From: Streptomyces sp. TLI_105
GTDB lineage: Bacteria; Actinomycetota; Actinomycetes; Streptomycetales; Streptomycetaceae
Direction: 5' to 3'
Length of the DNA stretch: 64,000 nt
NCBI RefSeq assembly: GCF_900105415.1
Contig: NZ_FNSM01000001.1
Coordinates: 4,368,501 to 4,432,500 of the forward strand
The notes beneath the pieces were generated by a model. The model worked only from the letters and a program-made list of their open reading frames with translations. It was not told where the DNA came from and searched no databases. Within the stretch, counting starts at the first letter, position 1; each line of letters starts with the position of its first letter. The position numbers and the translations under genes are program-made. Of the stretch, positions 15,907 through 26,294 are shown piece by piece.

Positions 15907-16404
15907 TCAGGCAAACCTTGCCGCGCGACGCCTGCGTACTGCTGGAAGCGTACGCGCAAGGATCAGCAGATCCATCCCCAGCCAGTGGTGGTCCACATAG
16001 TGGAGGTCGAGCAGCTCGCGCTCCTCCCACGGCAGGTCCGAGCGGCCGCTGATCTGCCACGGTCCGGTGAGCCCCGGACGCACGGAGAGCCGGCGGCGGC
16101 CCTCGCCCGCGCACTCCCGGTGGGTCGGGGTCAGCGGGCACGGCCCGACGAGCGACATCCGGCCCGTGACGACGTGCAGCAGCAGCGGCAGCGCGGCCAG
16201 CGGGCTCTTCGTGCGGAAGGTCAGCATCGTGAAGGGCCGCCCCTTCAGGCCGGCCACCGTCCGGCGGCGCAGCAGCGCGCCGCTGCCGCCGAGGGAGACG
16301 GACAGGGCGGTGCCGACGATCAGCGGTGCCAGGGCGAGGAGCAGGAGCGTCCCGCCCGCCACGTCGAAGGCGCGTTTCGCCGTCATCACGCGCTGCGCCG
16401 TCAT
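15907..16404 (-). CDS. short bacterial sugar transferase (undecaprenyl-phosphate type)
   Basis: The 165-residue protein corresponds to the catalytic domain of polyprenyl-phosphate sugar-1-phosphate transferases (WcaJ/PglC type). One N-terminal hydrophobic helix (about 12-35) is followed by GRMSLVGPCPLTPTHREC and the SVRPGLTGPWQISGRSDLP signature, then LDLHYVDHHWLGMDLLIL. It lacks the N-terminal multi-pass region of large family members, like PglC-type monotopic enzymes. The usual FDxxxS-like N-terminal motif is only partial. GGAGG nine bases before ATG 16404 supports the start. No other glycan genes are nearby, so its glycan is unknown. Confidence 0.75.
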   Translation of the reverse strand: MTAQRVMTAKRAFDVAGGTLLLLALAPLIVGTALSVSLGGSGALLRRRTVAGLKGRPFTMLTFRTKSPLAALPLLLHVVTGRMSLVGPCPLTPTHRECAGEGRRRLSVRPGLTGPWQISGRSDLPWEERELLDLHYVDHHWLGMDLLILARTLPAVRRRRAARFA

Positions 16405-16512
16405 GCGGTCACACCCTCCGGCGGTAATCCTGGGATATGTCCGGACTCTCTCATGGGGATCGGGGCAAAGGGCGGGAGCGACGCGCCGATTGAGCGCCAC
16501 GGCCGATGAAGA

Positions 16513-16533
16513 GTTGAGTCGCCTCGACTCAGG
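16513..16533 (+). promoter_or_regulatory. HAIR element (HspR operator) upstream of dnaK
   Basis: GTTGAGT-N7-ACTCAGG is a close match to the HspR-associated inverted repeat CTTGAGT-N7-ACTCAAG, 75 bases upstream of the dnaK start. In Streptomyces HspR with DnaK as co-repressor binds such sites. Confidence 0.75.
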
Positions 16534-16564
16534 TCTGTTGACGTGGTTCGGTTCCTCGTGCATC

Positions 16565-16585
16565 CTTGAGTCAGTTCCACTCAAG
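16565..16585 (+). promoter_or_regulatory. perfect HAIR element (HspR operator) upstream of dnaK
   Basis: CTTGAGT-N7-ACTCAAG is present without mismatch, 22 bases before the dnaK ATG. With the copy at 16513 it gives a tandem operator for autoregulated heat-shock control of dnaK-grpE-dnaJ-hspR. Confidence 0.93.
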
Positions 16586-16607
16586 TCAGTCAGCTGGAGG
16601 AATCGAA

Positions 16608-18449
16608 ATGGCACGTGCGGTCGGCATCGACCTGGGCACGACTAACTCCGTCGTCAGCGTTCTGGAAGGCGGCGAGCCCACCGTCATCACCAACGCCGAG
16701 GGCGCCAGGACCACGCCGTCCGTCGTCGCCTTCGCGAAGAACGGCGAGGTGCTCGTCGGCGAGGTGGCCAAGCGTCAGGCCGTCACCAACGTCGACAGGA
16801 CCATCCGGTCGGTCAAGCGCCACATGGGCACCGACTGGAAGATCGACATCGACGGCAAGTCCTTCAACCCGCAGCAGATGAGCGCCTTCATCCTGCAGAA
16901 GCTCAAGCGCGACGCCGAGGCGTACCTGGGCGAGAAGGTCGTCGACGCGGTCATCACCGTCCCGGCGTACTTCAACGACTCCGAGCGTCAGGCCACCAAG
17001 GAGGCCGGTGAGATCGCGGGCCTCAACGTCCTGCGCATCGTCAACGAGCCGACCGCGGCCGCCCTGGCCTACGGCCTCGACAAGGACGACCAGACGATCC
17101 TCGTCTTCGACCTCGGTGGCGGCACCTTCGACGTGTCCCTCCTGGAGATCGGCGACGGCGTCGTCGAGGTGAAGGCCACCAACGGTGACAACCACCTCGG
17201 TGGTGACGACTGGGACCAGCGCGTCGTCGACTACCTGGTGACGCAGTTCCAGAACGGTCACGGCGTGGACCTGGCCAAGGACAAGATGGCCCTCCAGCGT
17301 CTGCGCGAGGCGGCCGAGAAGGCGAAGATCGAGCTCTCGTCCTCGACCGAGACCACGATCAACCTGCCCTACATCACGGCCTCCGCCGAGGGCCCGCTGC
17401 ACCTGGACGAGAAGCTCACGCGCGCCCAGTTCCAGCAGCTCACCTCGGACCTGCTCGACCGCTGCAAGGTGCCGTTCCACAACGTCATCAAGGACGCGGG
17501 CATCCAGCTCTCCGAGATCGACCACGTCGTCCTCGTCGGTGGCTCGACCCGCATGCCGGCCGTCGCCGAGCTCGTCAAGGAGCTGACCGGCGGTCAGGAC
17601 GCCAACAAGGGCGTCAACCCGGACGAGGTCGTCGCCATCGGCGCCGCGCTCCAGGCCGGTGTCCTCAAGGGTGAGGTCAAGGACGTCCTGCTCCTCGACG
17701 TGACCCCGCTGTCCCTCGGCATCGAGACCAAGGGCGGCATCATGACCAAGCTCATCGAGCGCAACACCACGATCCCGACCAAGCGGTCCGAGATCTTCAC
17801 GACGGCCGAGGACAACCAGCCGTCCGTGCAGATCCAGGTCTACCAGGGCGAGCGCGAGATCGCGGCGTACAACAAGAAGCTCGGCATGTTCGAGCTGACC
17901 GGTCTGCCGCCGGCCCCCCGTGGCGTCCCGCAGATCGAGGTCGCCTTCGACATCGACGCCAACGGCATCATGCACGTGACCGCGAAGGACCTGGGCACGG
18001 GCAAGGAGCAGAAGATGACCGTCACCGGCGGCTCCTCGCTGCCGAAGGACGAGGTCGACCGGATGCGCCAGGAGGCCGAGCAGTACGCGGACGAGGACCA
18101 CCGTCGCCGCGAGGCCGCCGAGTCCCGCAACCAGGGTGAGCAGCTCGTCTACCAGACGGAGAAGTTCATCAAGGACAACGAGGACAAGCTCCCCGGTGAC
18201 GTCAAGACCGAGGTCGAGGCCGCTCTCGCCGAGCTGAAGGAGAAGCTCAAGGGCGAGGACACCGCCGAGATCCGCACCGCCACCGAGAAGGTCGCGGCCG
18301 TCTCGCAGAAGCTCGGCCAGGCGCTGTACGCCGACGCCCAGGGCGCCCAGGCCGCCGGCGGCGACGCCGGTCAGGCCCAGGCGCAGGACGACGACGTCGT
18401 CGACGCCGAGATCGTCGACGAGGACAAGCCGAAGGGCGGCCAGGCGTGA
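16608..18449 (+). CDS. dnaK: chaperone protein DnaK (Hsp70)
   Basis: The 613-residue Hsp70 has the actinobacterial length. The ATPase domain (about 1-360) contains [33 protein letters not shown] and the [12 protein letters not shown] phosphate-2 loop; a substrate-binding domain (about 370-520) and helical lid follow, with a short acidic tail in place of the EEVD of eukaryotes. It folds and refolds proteins with GrpE and DnaJ and, in Streptomyces, is the co-repressor of HspR. GGAGG is eight bases before ATG 16608, and two HAIR operators precede it. The stop overlaps the grpE start by four bases. Confidence 0.98.
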   Translation: MARAVGIDLGTTNSVVSVLEGGEPTVITNAEGARTTPSVVAFAKNGEVLVGEVAKRQAVTNVDRTIRSVKRHMGTDWKIDIDGKSFNPQQMSAFILQKLKRDAEAYLGEKVVDAVITVPAYFNDSERQATKEAGEIAGLNVLRIVNEPTAAALAYGLDKDDQTILVFDLGGGTFDVSLLEIGDGVVEVKATNGDNHLGGDDWDQRVVDYLVTQFQNGHGVDLAKDKMALQRLREAAEKAKIELSSSTETTINLPYITASAEGPLHLDEKLTRAQFQQLTSDLLDRCKVPFHNVIKDAGIQLSEIDHVVLVGGSTRMPAVAELVKELTGGQDANKGVNPDEVVAIGAALQAGVLKGEVKDVLLLDVTPLSLGIETKGGIMTKLIERNTTIPTKRSEIFTTAEDNQPSVQIQVYQGEREIAAYNKKLGMFELTGLPPAPRGVPQIEVAFDIDANGIMHVTAKDLGTGKEQKMTVTGGSSLPKDEVDRMRQEAEQYADEDHRRREAAESRNQGEQLVYQTEKFIKDNEDKLPGDVKTEVEAALAELKEKLKGEDTAEIRTATEKVAAVSQKLGQALYADAQGAQAAGGDAGQAQAQDDDVVDAEIVDEDKPKGGQA

Positions 18450-19087
18450 CCGAGGAGACCCCGGGCTTCGAGGAGAAGCCCGACGTCCCCTCCGGCGCCA
18501 CCCCTGACGACGCCGCCGAGGCCGTCGAGTCCGAGGAGGACGCGACGGCCCCGGCCGGGGACGCAAGCAGCCAGAAGTCGGCACAGGCCGCGGGTCTCAC
18601 CGCCCAGCTGGACCAGGTGCGCTCCGCGCTCGACGAGCGCACCGCGGACCTCCAGCGGCTCCAGGCCGAGTACCAGAACTACCGCCGCCGCGTGGAGCGG
18701 GACCGGATCACGGTCAAGGAGATCGCCGTCGCGAGCCTCCTGTCCGAGCTCCTGCCCGTGCTCGACGACGTCGGCCGGGCCCGGGACCACGGCGAGCTCG
18801 TGGGCGGGTTCAAGTCGGTGGCCGAATCGCTGGAGACCGTCGTCGCCAAGATGGGTCTGCAGCAGTTCGGCAAGGAGGGCGAGCCCTTCGACCCGACGAT
18901 CCACGAGGCCCTGATGCACTCGTACGCGCCGGACGTCACCGAGACGACCTGCGTGGCGATCCTGCAGCCCGGGTATCGGATCGGCGAGCGGACCATCCGG
19001 CCCGCCCGCGTGGCCGTCGCCGAGCCCCAGCCGGGCGCGCAGGCGAAGGCGGAGGAGTCGGATGACTCCGAGAAGGACAGCGAGTAA
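18446..19087 (+). CDS. grpE: nucleotide exchange factor GrpE
   Basis: The 213-residue GrpE has an acidic, disordered N-terminus (about 1-50), a long dimerisation helix ([20 protein letters not shown], about 60-90) and the conserved C-terminal beta domain ([16 protein letters not shown] ... [21 protein letters not shown]). It promotes ADP release from DnaK. Its GTG start overlaps the dnaK stop (GTGA), so translation is coupled. It is second in the HspR-regulated operon, and dnaJ follows after 33 bases. Confidence 0.97.
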   Translation: MTEETPGFEEKPDVPSGATPDDAAEAVESEEDATAPAGDASSQKSAQAAGLTAQLDQVRSALDERTADLQRLQAEYQNYRRRVERDRITVKEIAVASLLSELLPVLDDVGRARDHGELVGGFKSVAESLETVVAKMGLQQFGKEGEPFDPTIHEALMHSYAPDVTETTCVAILQPGYRIGERTIRPARVAVAEPQPGAQAKAEESDDSEKDSE

Positions 19088-19120
19088 CAGCCGTACCCGC
19101 ACGCGGGAGGAGGGACGTCG

Positions 19121-20290
19121 ATGAGCACGAAGGACTTCGTCGAGAAGGACTACTACAAGGTTCTCGGCGTCCCCAAGGACGCCACCGAGGCCGAGATCAA
19201 GAAGGCGTACCGGAAGCTCGCCCGCGAGAACCATCCGGACGCCAACAAGGGTGACGCGAGCGCCGAGACGCGCTTCAAGGAGATCTCCGAGGCGAACGAC
19301 GTCCTCGGCGACCCCAAGAAGCGCAAGGAGTACGACGACGCCCGCGCCCTCTTCGGGAACGGCGGTTTCAGAGCCGGCGGACCGGGCGCCGGAGGTTCGT
19401 TCAACTTCGACCTGGGCGACCTCTTCGGGGGCGCCCAGGGCGGGGCGGGCGGCTTCGGCGGCGGCGGGCTCGGCGACGTCTTCGGAGGGCTGTTCAACCG
19501 CGGCGGGGGCACCGGCCGCACCCATCCCCGGCGCGGCCAGGACATCGAGTCCGAGGTGACGCTCAGCTTCACCGAGGCCATCGAGGGCGCGACCGTGCCG
19601 CTGCGGATGTCCAGCCAGCAGCCGTGCACCGCGTGTTCGGGCACCGGCGACAAGAACGGCACGCCCCGGGTGTGCCCGACCTGCGTCGGCACCGGGCAGG
19701 TCTCGCGCGGCAGCGGCGGCGGCTTCTCGCTCACCGACCCGTGCGTGGACTGCAAGGGCCGCGGCCTCATCGCCGAGAACCCCTGCGAGGTCTGCAAGGG
19801 CAGCGGGCGGGCCAAGTCCTCCCGCACCATGCAGGTCCGCATCCCGGCGGGTGTCAGCGACAACCAGAAGATCCGTCTGCGCGGCAAGGGCGCGCCGGGC
19901 GAGCGCGGCGGGCAGAACGGCGACCTGTACGTCGTCGTGCACGTCGACGACCACCCGGTCTTCGGCCGCAAGGACGACAACCTCACCGTCACGGTGCCGG
20001 TCTCCTTCTCGGAGGCGGCGCTCGGCGGCGAGATCAAGGTGCCGACCCTCGGCGGTCCCGCGGTCACCCTCAAGCTGCCCGCGGGCACCCCGAACGGCCG
20101 GACCATGCGCGCCCGGGGCAAGGGCGCGGTCCGCAAGGACGGCACGCGCGGCGACCTCCTGGTGACGGTCGAGGTGGCGGTGCCGAAGGAGCTGGACGAC
20201 AAGGCACGAGAGGCCCTGGAGACCTTCCGCGAGGCGACCGCCTCCGAGGATCCGCGGGCCGAGCTGTTCCAGGCCGCGAAGGGAGCGTGA
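19121..20290 (+). CDS. dnaJ: co-chaperone DnaJ
   Basis: The 389-residue type I J-protein has a J-domain (about 9-75) with the HPD motif in RENHPDANKG, a Gly/Phe-rich linker (about 85-150), four zinc-finger repeats (CTACSGTG, CPTCVGTG, CVDCKGRG, CEVCKGSG) and C-terminal substrate-binding domains. It stimulates DnaK ATPase and delivers clients. GGAGGAGGGA precedes ATG 19121. It is the operon-encoded DnaJ, and hspR begins three bases after its stop. Confidence 0.98.
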   Translation: MSTKDFVEKDYYKVLGVPKDATEAEIKKAYRKLARENHPDANKGDASAETRFKEISEANDVLGDPKKRKEYDDARALFGNGGFRAGGPGAGGSFNFDLGDLFGGAQGGAGGFGGGGLGDVFGGLFNRGGGTGRTHPRRGQDIESEVTLSFTEAIEGATVPLRMSSQQPCTACSGTGDKNGTPRVCPTCVGTGQVSRGSGGGFSLTDPCVDCKGRGLIAENPCEVCKGSGRAKSSRTMQVRIPAGVSDNQKIRLRGKGAPGERGGQNGDLYVVVHVDDHPVFGRKDDNLTVTVPVSFSEAALGGEIKVPTLGGPAVTLKLPAGTPNGRTMRARGKGAVRKDGTRGDLLVTVEVAVPKELDDKAREALETFREATASEDPRAELFQAAKGA

Positions 20291-20293
20291 CCC

Positions 20294-20755
20294 GTGGAAG
20301 GGCGCCGACGGCAGCCAGGTTTTAGCAACAGGGCGTTCGAACTGACCGACGAGTCGCCGGTGTACGTCATCTCGGTGGCGGCCCAGCTCTCCGGGCTGCA
20401 CCCGCAGACCCTGCGGCAGTACGACCGCCTGGGCCTGGTCTCCCCGGACCGCACGGCCGGGCGGGGCCGCCGCTACTCGGCCCGTGACATCGAGCTGCTC
20501 CGTCAGGTGCAGCAGCTGTCGCAGGACGAGGGCATCAACCTGGCCGGGATCAAGCGGATCATCGAACTGGAGAACCAGGTCGCGGCGCTCCAGGCCCGGG
20601 TGTCCGAGCTGTCGGCGGCGGTCGAGGGCGCGGCGGCGACGCTGCGCCAGCGCGAGGCCCAGGTGCACGCCTCGTACCGCCGGGACCTGGTGCCGTACAC
20701 CGACGTGCAGCAGGCGAGCGCCCTCGTGGTGTGGCGCCCGAAGCGGGGCGAGTAG
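20294..20755 (+). CDS. hspR: heat-shock repressor HspR (MerR family)
   Basis: This is a 153-residue MerR-family regulator. The winged helix-turn-helix (about 25-95) includes YVISVAAQLSGLHPQTLRQY, DRLGLVSPDRTAGRGRRYSA and DEGINLAGIKRIIELE, and a coiled coil (about 95-130) leads to a conserved C-terminus ending ALVVWRPKRGE. HspR represses dnaK, clpB and lon in Streptomyces by binding HAIR sites with DnaK. Two HAIR sites precede this operon and one precedes clpB at 23032, which fits. The GTG start follows dnaJ by three bases. The N-terminus is slightly longer than the S. coelicolor form as I remember it. Confidence 0.97.
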   Translation: MEGRRRQPGFSNRAFELTDESPVYVISVAAQLSGLHPQTLRQYDRLGLVSPDRTAGRGRRYSARDIELLRQVQQLSQDEGINLAGIKRIIELENQVAALQARVSELSAAVEGAAATLRQREAQVHASYRRDLVPYTDVQQASALVVWRPKRGE

Positions 20756-20767
20756 CACTTTCCCTGT

Positions 20768-20813
20768 CACGGCTGAGGCCCCCTCCACCCGGGTGGAGGG
20801 GGCCTCAGCCGTG
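20768..20813. terminator. bidirectional terminator after hspR
   Basis: A perfect 23-bp inverted repeat with no loop bases (CACGGCTGAGGCCCCCTCC and onward) lies between the convergent hspR (+) and LuxR-type (-) genes. Confidence 0.88.
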
Positions 20814-20823
20814 TCTCACGGGC

Positions 20824-21804
20824 TCAGTTGTCCCGTTCGAGGATGCCGGACTGGGCGATCAGATAGCCGAGCTGTGCGCGGCTGCCGCTGCCGAGGGCGG
20901 CGGCGAGCTTGGCGATGTGCGCCCGGCAGGTCCGCACGTTCATCCCGAGCCGGCGGGCGATGGCCTCGTCGACGTGCCCCTCGACGAGGAGCCGGGCGAT
21001 GGAGCGCTGGACGCCGCCGATGCCGTCGGTCTTGATGTCGTACGGGATCTCCTCCCGTATCGGCACCGCCAGCTGCCAGAACTGGTCGAAGACGCCGCCG
21101 AGGTAGGCGACCAGACCGGGGTGGCGCAGCTCCAGGGCGACCTGGCGGTCGCTGCGGGCCGGGATGAAGGCGACCTCGCGGTCGACGATGATCAGCCGGT
21201 CGATGATCTCTTCGAGGGTGCGGACCTGGACCTCGGGGCCGACGTGCTCCAGATAGGTCAGCGTGAGCTCGGTGTGGCGCGCGGTGTGCTGGTAGAGCGT
21301 GCGCATGCTGATGCCGCGTCCCAGGAGCGGGGAGACGCGGTCGAGGGCCTCGCTGAGGGCCTGGGCGGGCCGCCCGCCGCCCGGCTGGACGGTGAGGAGT
21401 TCCTGGCGGCAGTTGGCCACGACGCGGTCGAGGGTCGAGTTGATGCGGTCGATGCCCTCGAGGACGGTGATGGCGTGGGTGGTGGGGGAGTCGTGGGCGC
21501 TGATGGCCATGAACGGCTCGAAGGCGTCCGACAGGGCGACGGTGCGCCGCCGGCGGTCGAGTATCTCCCGTTCGATCGGCTGGAGCAGCTGGGCGAGCGC
21601 CGCGGAGGGGGGAACCGGACGCAGCCACTGCGCGTCGTCGGGGTCGGGGTGGAGCAGGGACAGGTCGAGGAGGCAGGGTGCCTCGACCGCCTCTGACCGG
21701 GGTATTCGCCCGGTGCGCAGAGCGGCCGCATACAGCTCGGAGCCCGCTTCGCACAGTTCGGCGTGCGAATGAGGGTGACCTGTTTCGTCCGCTTGTTTCC
21801 GCAT
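20824..21804 (-). CDS. LuxR-type regulator divergent from a DPGW-repeat peptide gene
   Basis: The 326-residue regulator has a long helical N-terminal sensor part (about 1-150), a middle TrmB/phospholipase-D-like segment (DRLIIVDREVAFIPARSDRQ, about 195-225) and a C-terminal LuxR-type helix-turn-helix (about 262-315: QRSIARLLVEGHVDEAIARR, then LGMNVRTCRAHIAKLAAALG). It has no receiver domain. The ATG at 21804 follows GGGGGT by six bases; 21828 is an in-frame alternative. It is divergent from the DPGW peptide gene with a 7-7-7 inverted repeat between them, so I infer it controls that gene and may respond to its product. The ligand is unknown. Confidence 0.8.
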   Translation of the reverse strand: MRKQADETGHPHSHAELCEAGSELYAAALRTGRIPRSEAVEAPCLLDLSLLHPDPDDAQWLRPVPPSAALAQLLQPIEREILDRRRRTVALSDAFEPFMAISAHDSPTTHAITVLEGIDRINSTLDRVVANCRQELLTVQPGGGRPAQALSEALDRVSPLLGRGISMRTLYQHTARHTELTLTYLEHVGPEVQVRTLEEIIDRLIIVDREVAFIPARSDRQVALELRHPGLVAYLGGVFDQFWQLAVPIREEIPYDIKTDGIGGVQRSIARLLVEGHVDEAIARRLGMNVRTCRAHIAKLAAALGSGSRAQLGYLIAQSGILERDN

Positions 21805-21869
21805 ATGTACACCCCCAGGCTCCTGCATCTCAGGAACATGATGCCTGGGTTTGGTGGTGCAGGCGCAGA

Positions 21870-21890
21870 GAGTAAGCCATCGTCTTACTC
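21870..21890. promoter_or_regulatory. inverted repeat in the LuxR/peptide divergent region (putative operator)
   Basis: GAGTAAG and CTTACTC form perfect seven-base arms separated by seven bases, in the 130-base region between the divergent starts 21804 and 21935. Size and place suit a dimeric HTH regulator. It is not the HAIR sequence. Confidence 0.55.
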
Positions 21891-21934
21891 GCGGGGGTTG
21901 GAAAAGAGACGTTGCCTTCAAGTGAGGTTGCTCG

Positions 21935-22150
21935 GTGATGATGAAGAAGCTCATACGCGCGGCGGCCGGACTCGCCTTCATCGCGGCCGCCACAGTGGGC
22001 GCGGGAGTGGCCCTTGACCCGGGCTGGCACTCGGAGCCGGCGCAGGTGCAGGCCGCTCAGCTCGACCCGGGCTGGCACCTCGCGGCCCCCACGCTCCTCG
22101 ATGACCCGGGCTGGAGCGTGGCCCCCGCGCAGGACCCCGGCTGGAACTAG
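21935..22150 (+). CDS. exported small peptide precursor with four DPGW motifs
   Basis: The 71-residue product starts MMMKKL (GTG 21935, ATG 21938 or ATG 21941; GAGG at about 21925). It has a signal peptide (MMMKKLIRAA, then a hydrophobic stretch to about residue 26, VGAGVA), followed by a 45-residue mature part with four DPGW motifs at residues 28, 44, 57 and 67. The spacing shortens regularly: 16, 13 and 10 residues. Two are DPGWH, then DPGWS and terminal DPGWN. There is no cysteine. I do not recognise a family. It is divergent from a LuxR-type regulator, and a Rieske-like gene follows nine bases later. It may be a precursor of repeated signalling or modified peptides. Confidence 0.75.
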   Translation: MMMKKLIRAAAGLAFIAAATVGAGVALDPGWHSEPAQVQAAQLDPGWHLAAPTLLDDPGWSVAPAQDPGWN

Positions 22151-22158
22151 TCGGGCAC

Positions 22159-22476
22159 ATGAATGTTCCCGATGACCCCAGGTTCCGCCGGGAGATGGCC
22201 TCGGCCTATCGCTCCGGCTGGCACTTCGTCGATCTCGCCACGGCAATCCCCCACCGTGGCGACTCGCTGAAGGTCACCCTCTTCGGAGAGCCGATCGTCG
22301 TCGCCCGCGAGCAGGACGAAGACGTCCGCGCGTACCGCTGTCTGCGCCGTCCCCGCGGCGCTCCGCAGCCCATCCGCTGTGCCATCCGGTACGGCATGAT
22401 CTTCGTCAACCTCGATCAGCGGGACCACCAGCTGATCGAAGCAGAGGCCATCACCGCCACCCCCCGCAGTGCCTGA
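22159..22476 (+). CDS. short Rieske-like protein lacking cluster ligands
   Basis: The 105-residue protein resembles the N-terminal Rieske domain of ring-hydroxylating oxygenases: SGWHFVDLATAIPHRGDSLK, VTLFGEPIVVARE and later YGMIFVNLD have the right order. The Cys-x-His and Cys-x2-His ligands are not present; where CPHRGAP is expected it has CLRRPRGAP, and the second pair is missing. It is therefore unlikely to hold a 2Fe-2S cluster. It starts nine bases after the DPGW peptide stop and is probably co-transcribed, suggesting a binding, maturation or immunity role for the peptide. The family assignment is by recollection of pattern. Confidence 0.65.
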   Translation: MNVPDDPRFRREMASAYRSGWHFVDLATAIPHRGDSLKVTLFGEPIVVAREQDEDVRAYRCLRRPRGAPQPIRCAIRYGMIFVNLDQRDHQLIEAEAITATPRSA

Positions 22477-22518
22477 GCGATTCCCCCGTCGTTGTAGATC
22501 GCTCCGGCACTTCCCCCA

Positions 22519-22563
22519 CACAGCGGCGCCATCGCGGACCTGAAACGCGATGGCGCCGCTGTG
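22519..22563. terminator. strong hairpin between convergent genes
   Basis: Perfect 18-bp arms (CACAGCGGCGCCATCGCG and complement) with a nine-base loop lie between the Rieske-like gene (+) and the PPOX-family gene (-). Confidence 0.88.
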
Positions 22564-22589
22564 CTTTCCGTTTTTCCCCGCCCGTGCGG

Positions 22590-22994
22590 TCAGGCGCGGC
22601 CCATCGCCCGGGTGAGGGCGATCTCGATGACGACCCGGTCCGGGTTCGGGGCCGGCGTGCGGCCGTAGCGCTCGGCGTAGCGGGCGACGGCGTCCGCGAC
22701 CGTCTCGGCCTCCGTACGGATGCGGGCGACGCCCTCCAGGGTGGCCCAGCGCCCCTTGTCGACCTGGCAGACCGCGACCCGCGCCCCGTCCGCGCCCGCC
22801 GCCAGGACGTTGGCGACCTTCCGGCTGTTCTTGTTGGTGATCACGCGCGCGTACCCGCCCTCGGGGTCGTACGTGACGCCGACCGCGACGACGTGCGGCG
22901 TGCCGTCCGGGCGCGGGGTGGTCAGGGTGCACATGTGGTACTCGCGCCAGAAGCTCAGGTACGAGTCGGAGGGGTTCCTGGGGTCTGTGGCCAT
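22590..22994 (-). CDS. PPOX-class F420/FMN-dependent oxidoreductase
   Basis: The 134-residue protein has the split-barrel flavin/deazaflavin-binding fold of the pyridoxamine-phosphate-oxidase superfamily, close to the Rv1155-like group of actinobacteria: FWREYHMCTLTTPRPDGTPH at the start, VGVTYDPE, ITNKNSRKVANVLA (phosphate-binding Lys/Arg) and VDKGRWATLEGVARI. It probably acts as a cytoplasmic dimer using coenzyme F420 or FMN; the substrate is unknown. Its start is 122 bases from clpB on the opposite strand, and the clpB HAIR operator lies between them, so HspR could influence both. Confidence 0.85.
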   Translation of the reverse strand: MATDPRNPSDSYLSFWREYHMCTLTTPRPDGTPHVVAVGVTYDPEGGYARVITNKNSRKVANVLAAGADGARVAVCQVDKGRWATLEGVARIRTEAETVADAVARYAERYGRTPAPNPDRVVIEIALTRAMGRA

Positions 22995-23031
22995 GCCCGG
23001 AAACTACCCGCGGGAGGGCTCCCTCCGACAC

Positions 23032-23052
23032 CTTGAGCGGAGGCGACTCAAC
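23032..23052 (+). promoter_or_regulatory. HAIR element (HspR operator) upstream of clpB
   Basis: CTTGAGC-N7-ACTCAAC matches the HAIR consensus with one change in each arm, 65 bases before the clpB start. It places clpB in the HspR regulon with the nearby dnaK operon. Confidence 0.85.
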
Positions 23053-23116
23053 TTTGTGTACCCTGGAGAGGTCATAGGAGGAGAGGACCCACGACAATCC
23101 AGAAGGAGCCCCGCAC

Positions 23117-25708
<2,592 letters not shown>

Positions 25709-25725
25709 CCGTCCCCGGCGGGCCG

Positions 25726-25749
25726 GGGCCTGTCCTTCGGATCAGGCCC
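25726..25749. terminator. terminator after clpB
   Basis: The arms GGGCCTG and CAGGCCC enclose TCCTTCGGAT. The loop sequence CGGATCAGG also occurs in the larger inverted repeat at 32234-32311, suggesting a recurrent Streptomyces intergenic motif. Confidence 0.6.
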
Positions 25750-26177
25750 TACAGGTCGAAGGAGCCGAGGTGTACGAGGGCGGTGCCGCCGTCCTCGTAC
25801 ACCACCTTCACGTCGACGTAGAGCGCCTGGTCGAAGTCCACGTCCAGGCAGAGGTCCCCGTCGCAGGAGACGGGCGGCCTGCCGCTCGGATAGGTGGTTC
25901 TCAGCCAGTCGGCGACCCCGGCGCGCGGCATGCGGAAGTCCACCGTGATGTACGAGTCCTGCCAGTGCGTCCCGGTGCAGCGGGCGTCCTCGGCGCCCGC
26001 CGGAAGCCTGCCGCGGGCGAACTCCATCGCATCGGCGCAGTCCACCGGCTGCGTCCTGCTGCCCTCGCCGAGGGAGTAGGCGCCCCAGGCCAGGAACGTG
26101 ACGGGCAGCCCGCAGAGCGCCAGGAGCCCCACGACGAGCCAGATCCACCGCCGGGATTTCTTCTTCGTGTCCCCCAT
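25749..26177 (-). CDS. membrane-anchored hypothetical protein
   Basis: The 142-residue protein has a short basic cytoplasmic N-terminus (MGDTKKKSRR), one transmembrane helix (about 11-33) and an extracytoplasmic domain with four cysteines (CADAM, RCTGT, SCDGDLC) that could form two disulfides. I recognise no family. The C-terminus reads DVDFDQALYVDVKVVYEDGG, a beta-rich end. The start is ATG 26177; GTG 26183 is two codons upstream. It is convergent with clpB and diverges from the YbjN gene. Confidence 0.7.
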   Translation of the reverse strand: MGDTKKKSRRWIWLVVGLLALCGLPVTFLAWGAYSLGEGSRTQPVDCADAMEFARGRLPAGAEDARCTGTHWQDSYITVDFRMPRAGVADWLRTTYPSGRPPVSCDGDLCLDVDFDQALYVDVKVVYEDGGTALVHLGSFDL

Positions 26178-26294
26178 GGGCACGAGATCATGTCAGCCGG
26201 GAGCGGATCTTGCCTCTTCCGGACCGGCGGGGCTTGCCACGTACCGCCCGGCATGGGGGAGGATGGCGAGCATCCGTACGAAGGGAAATACACG

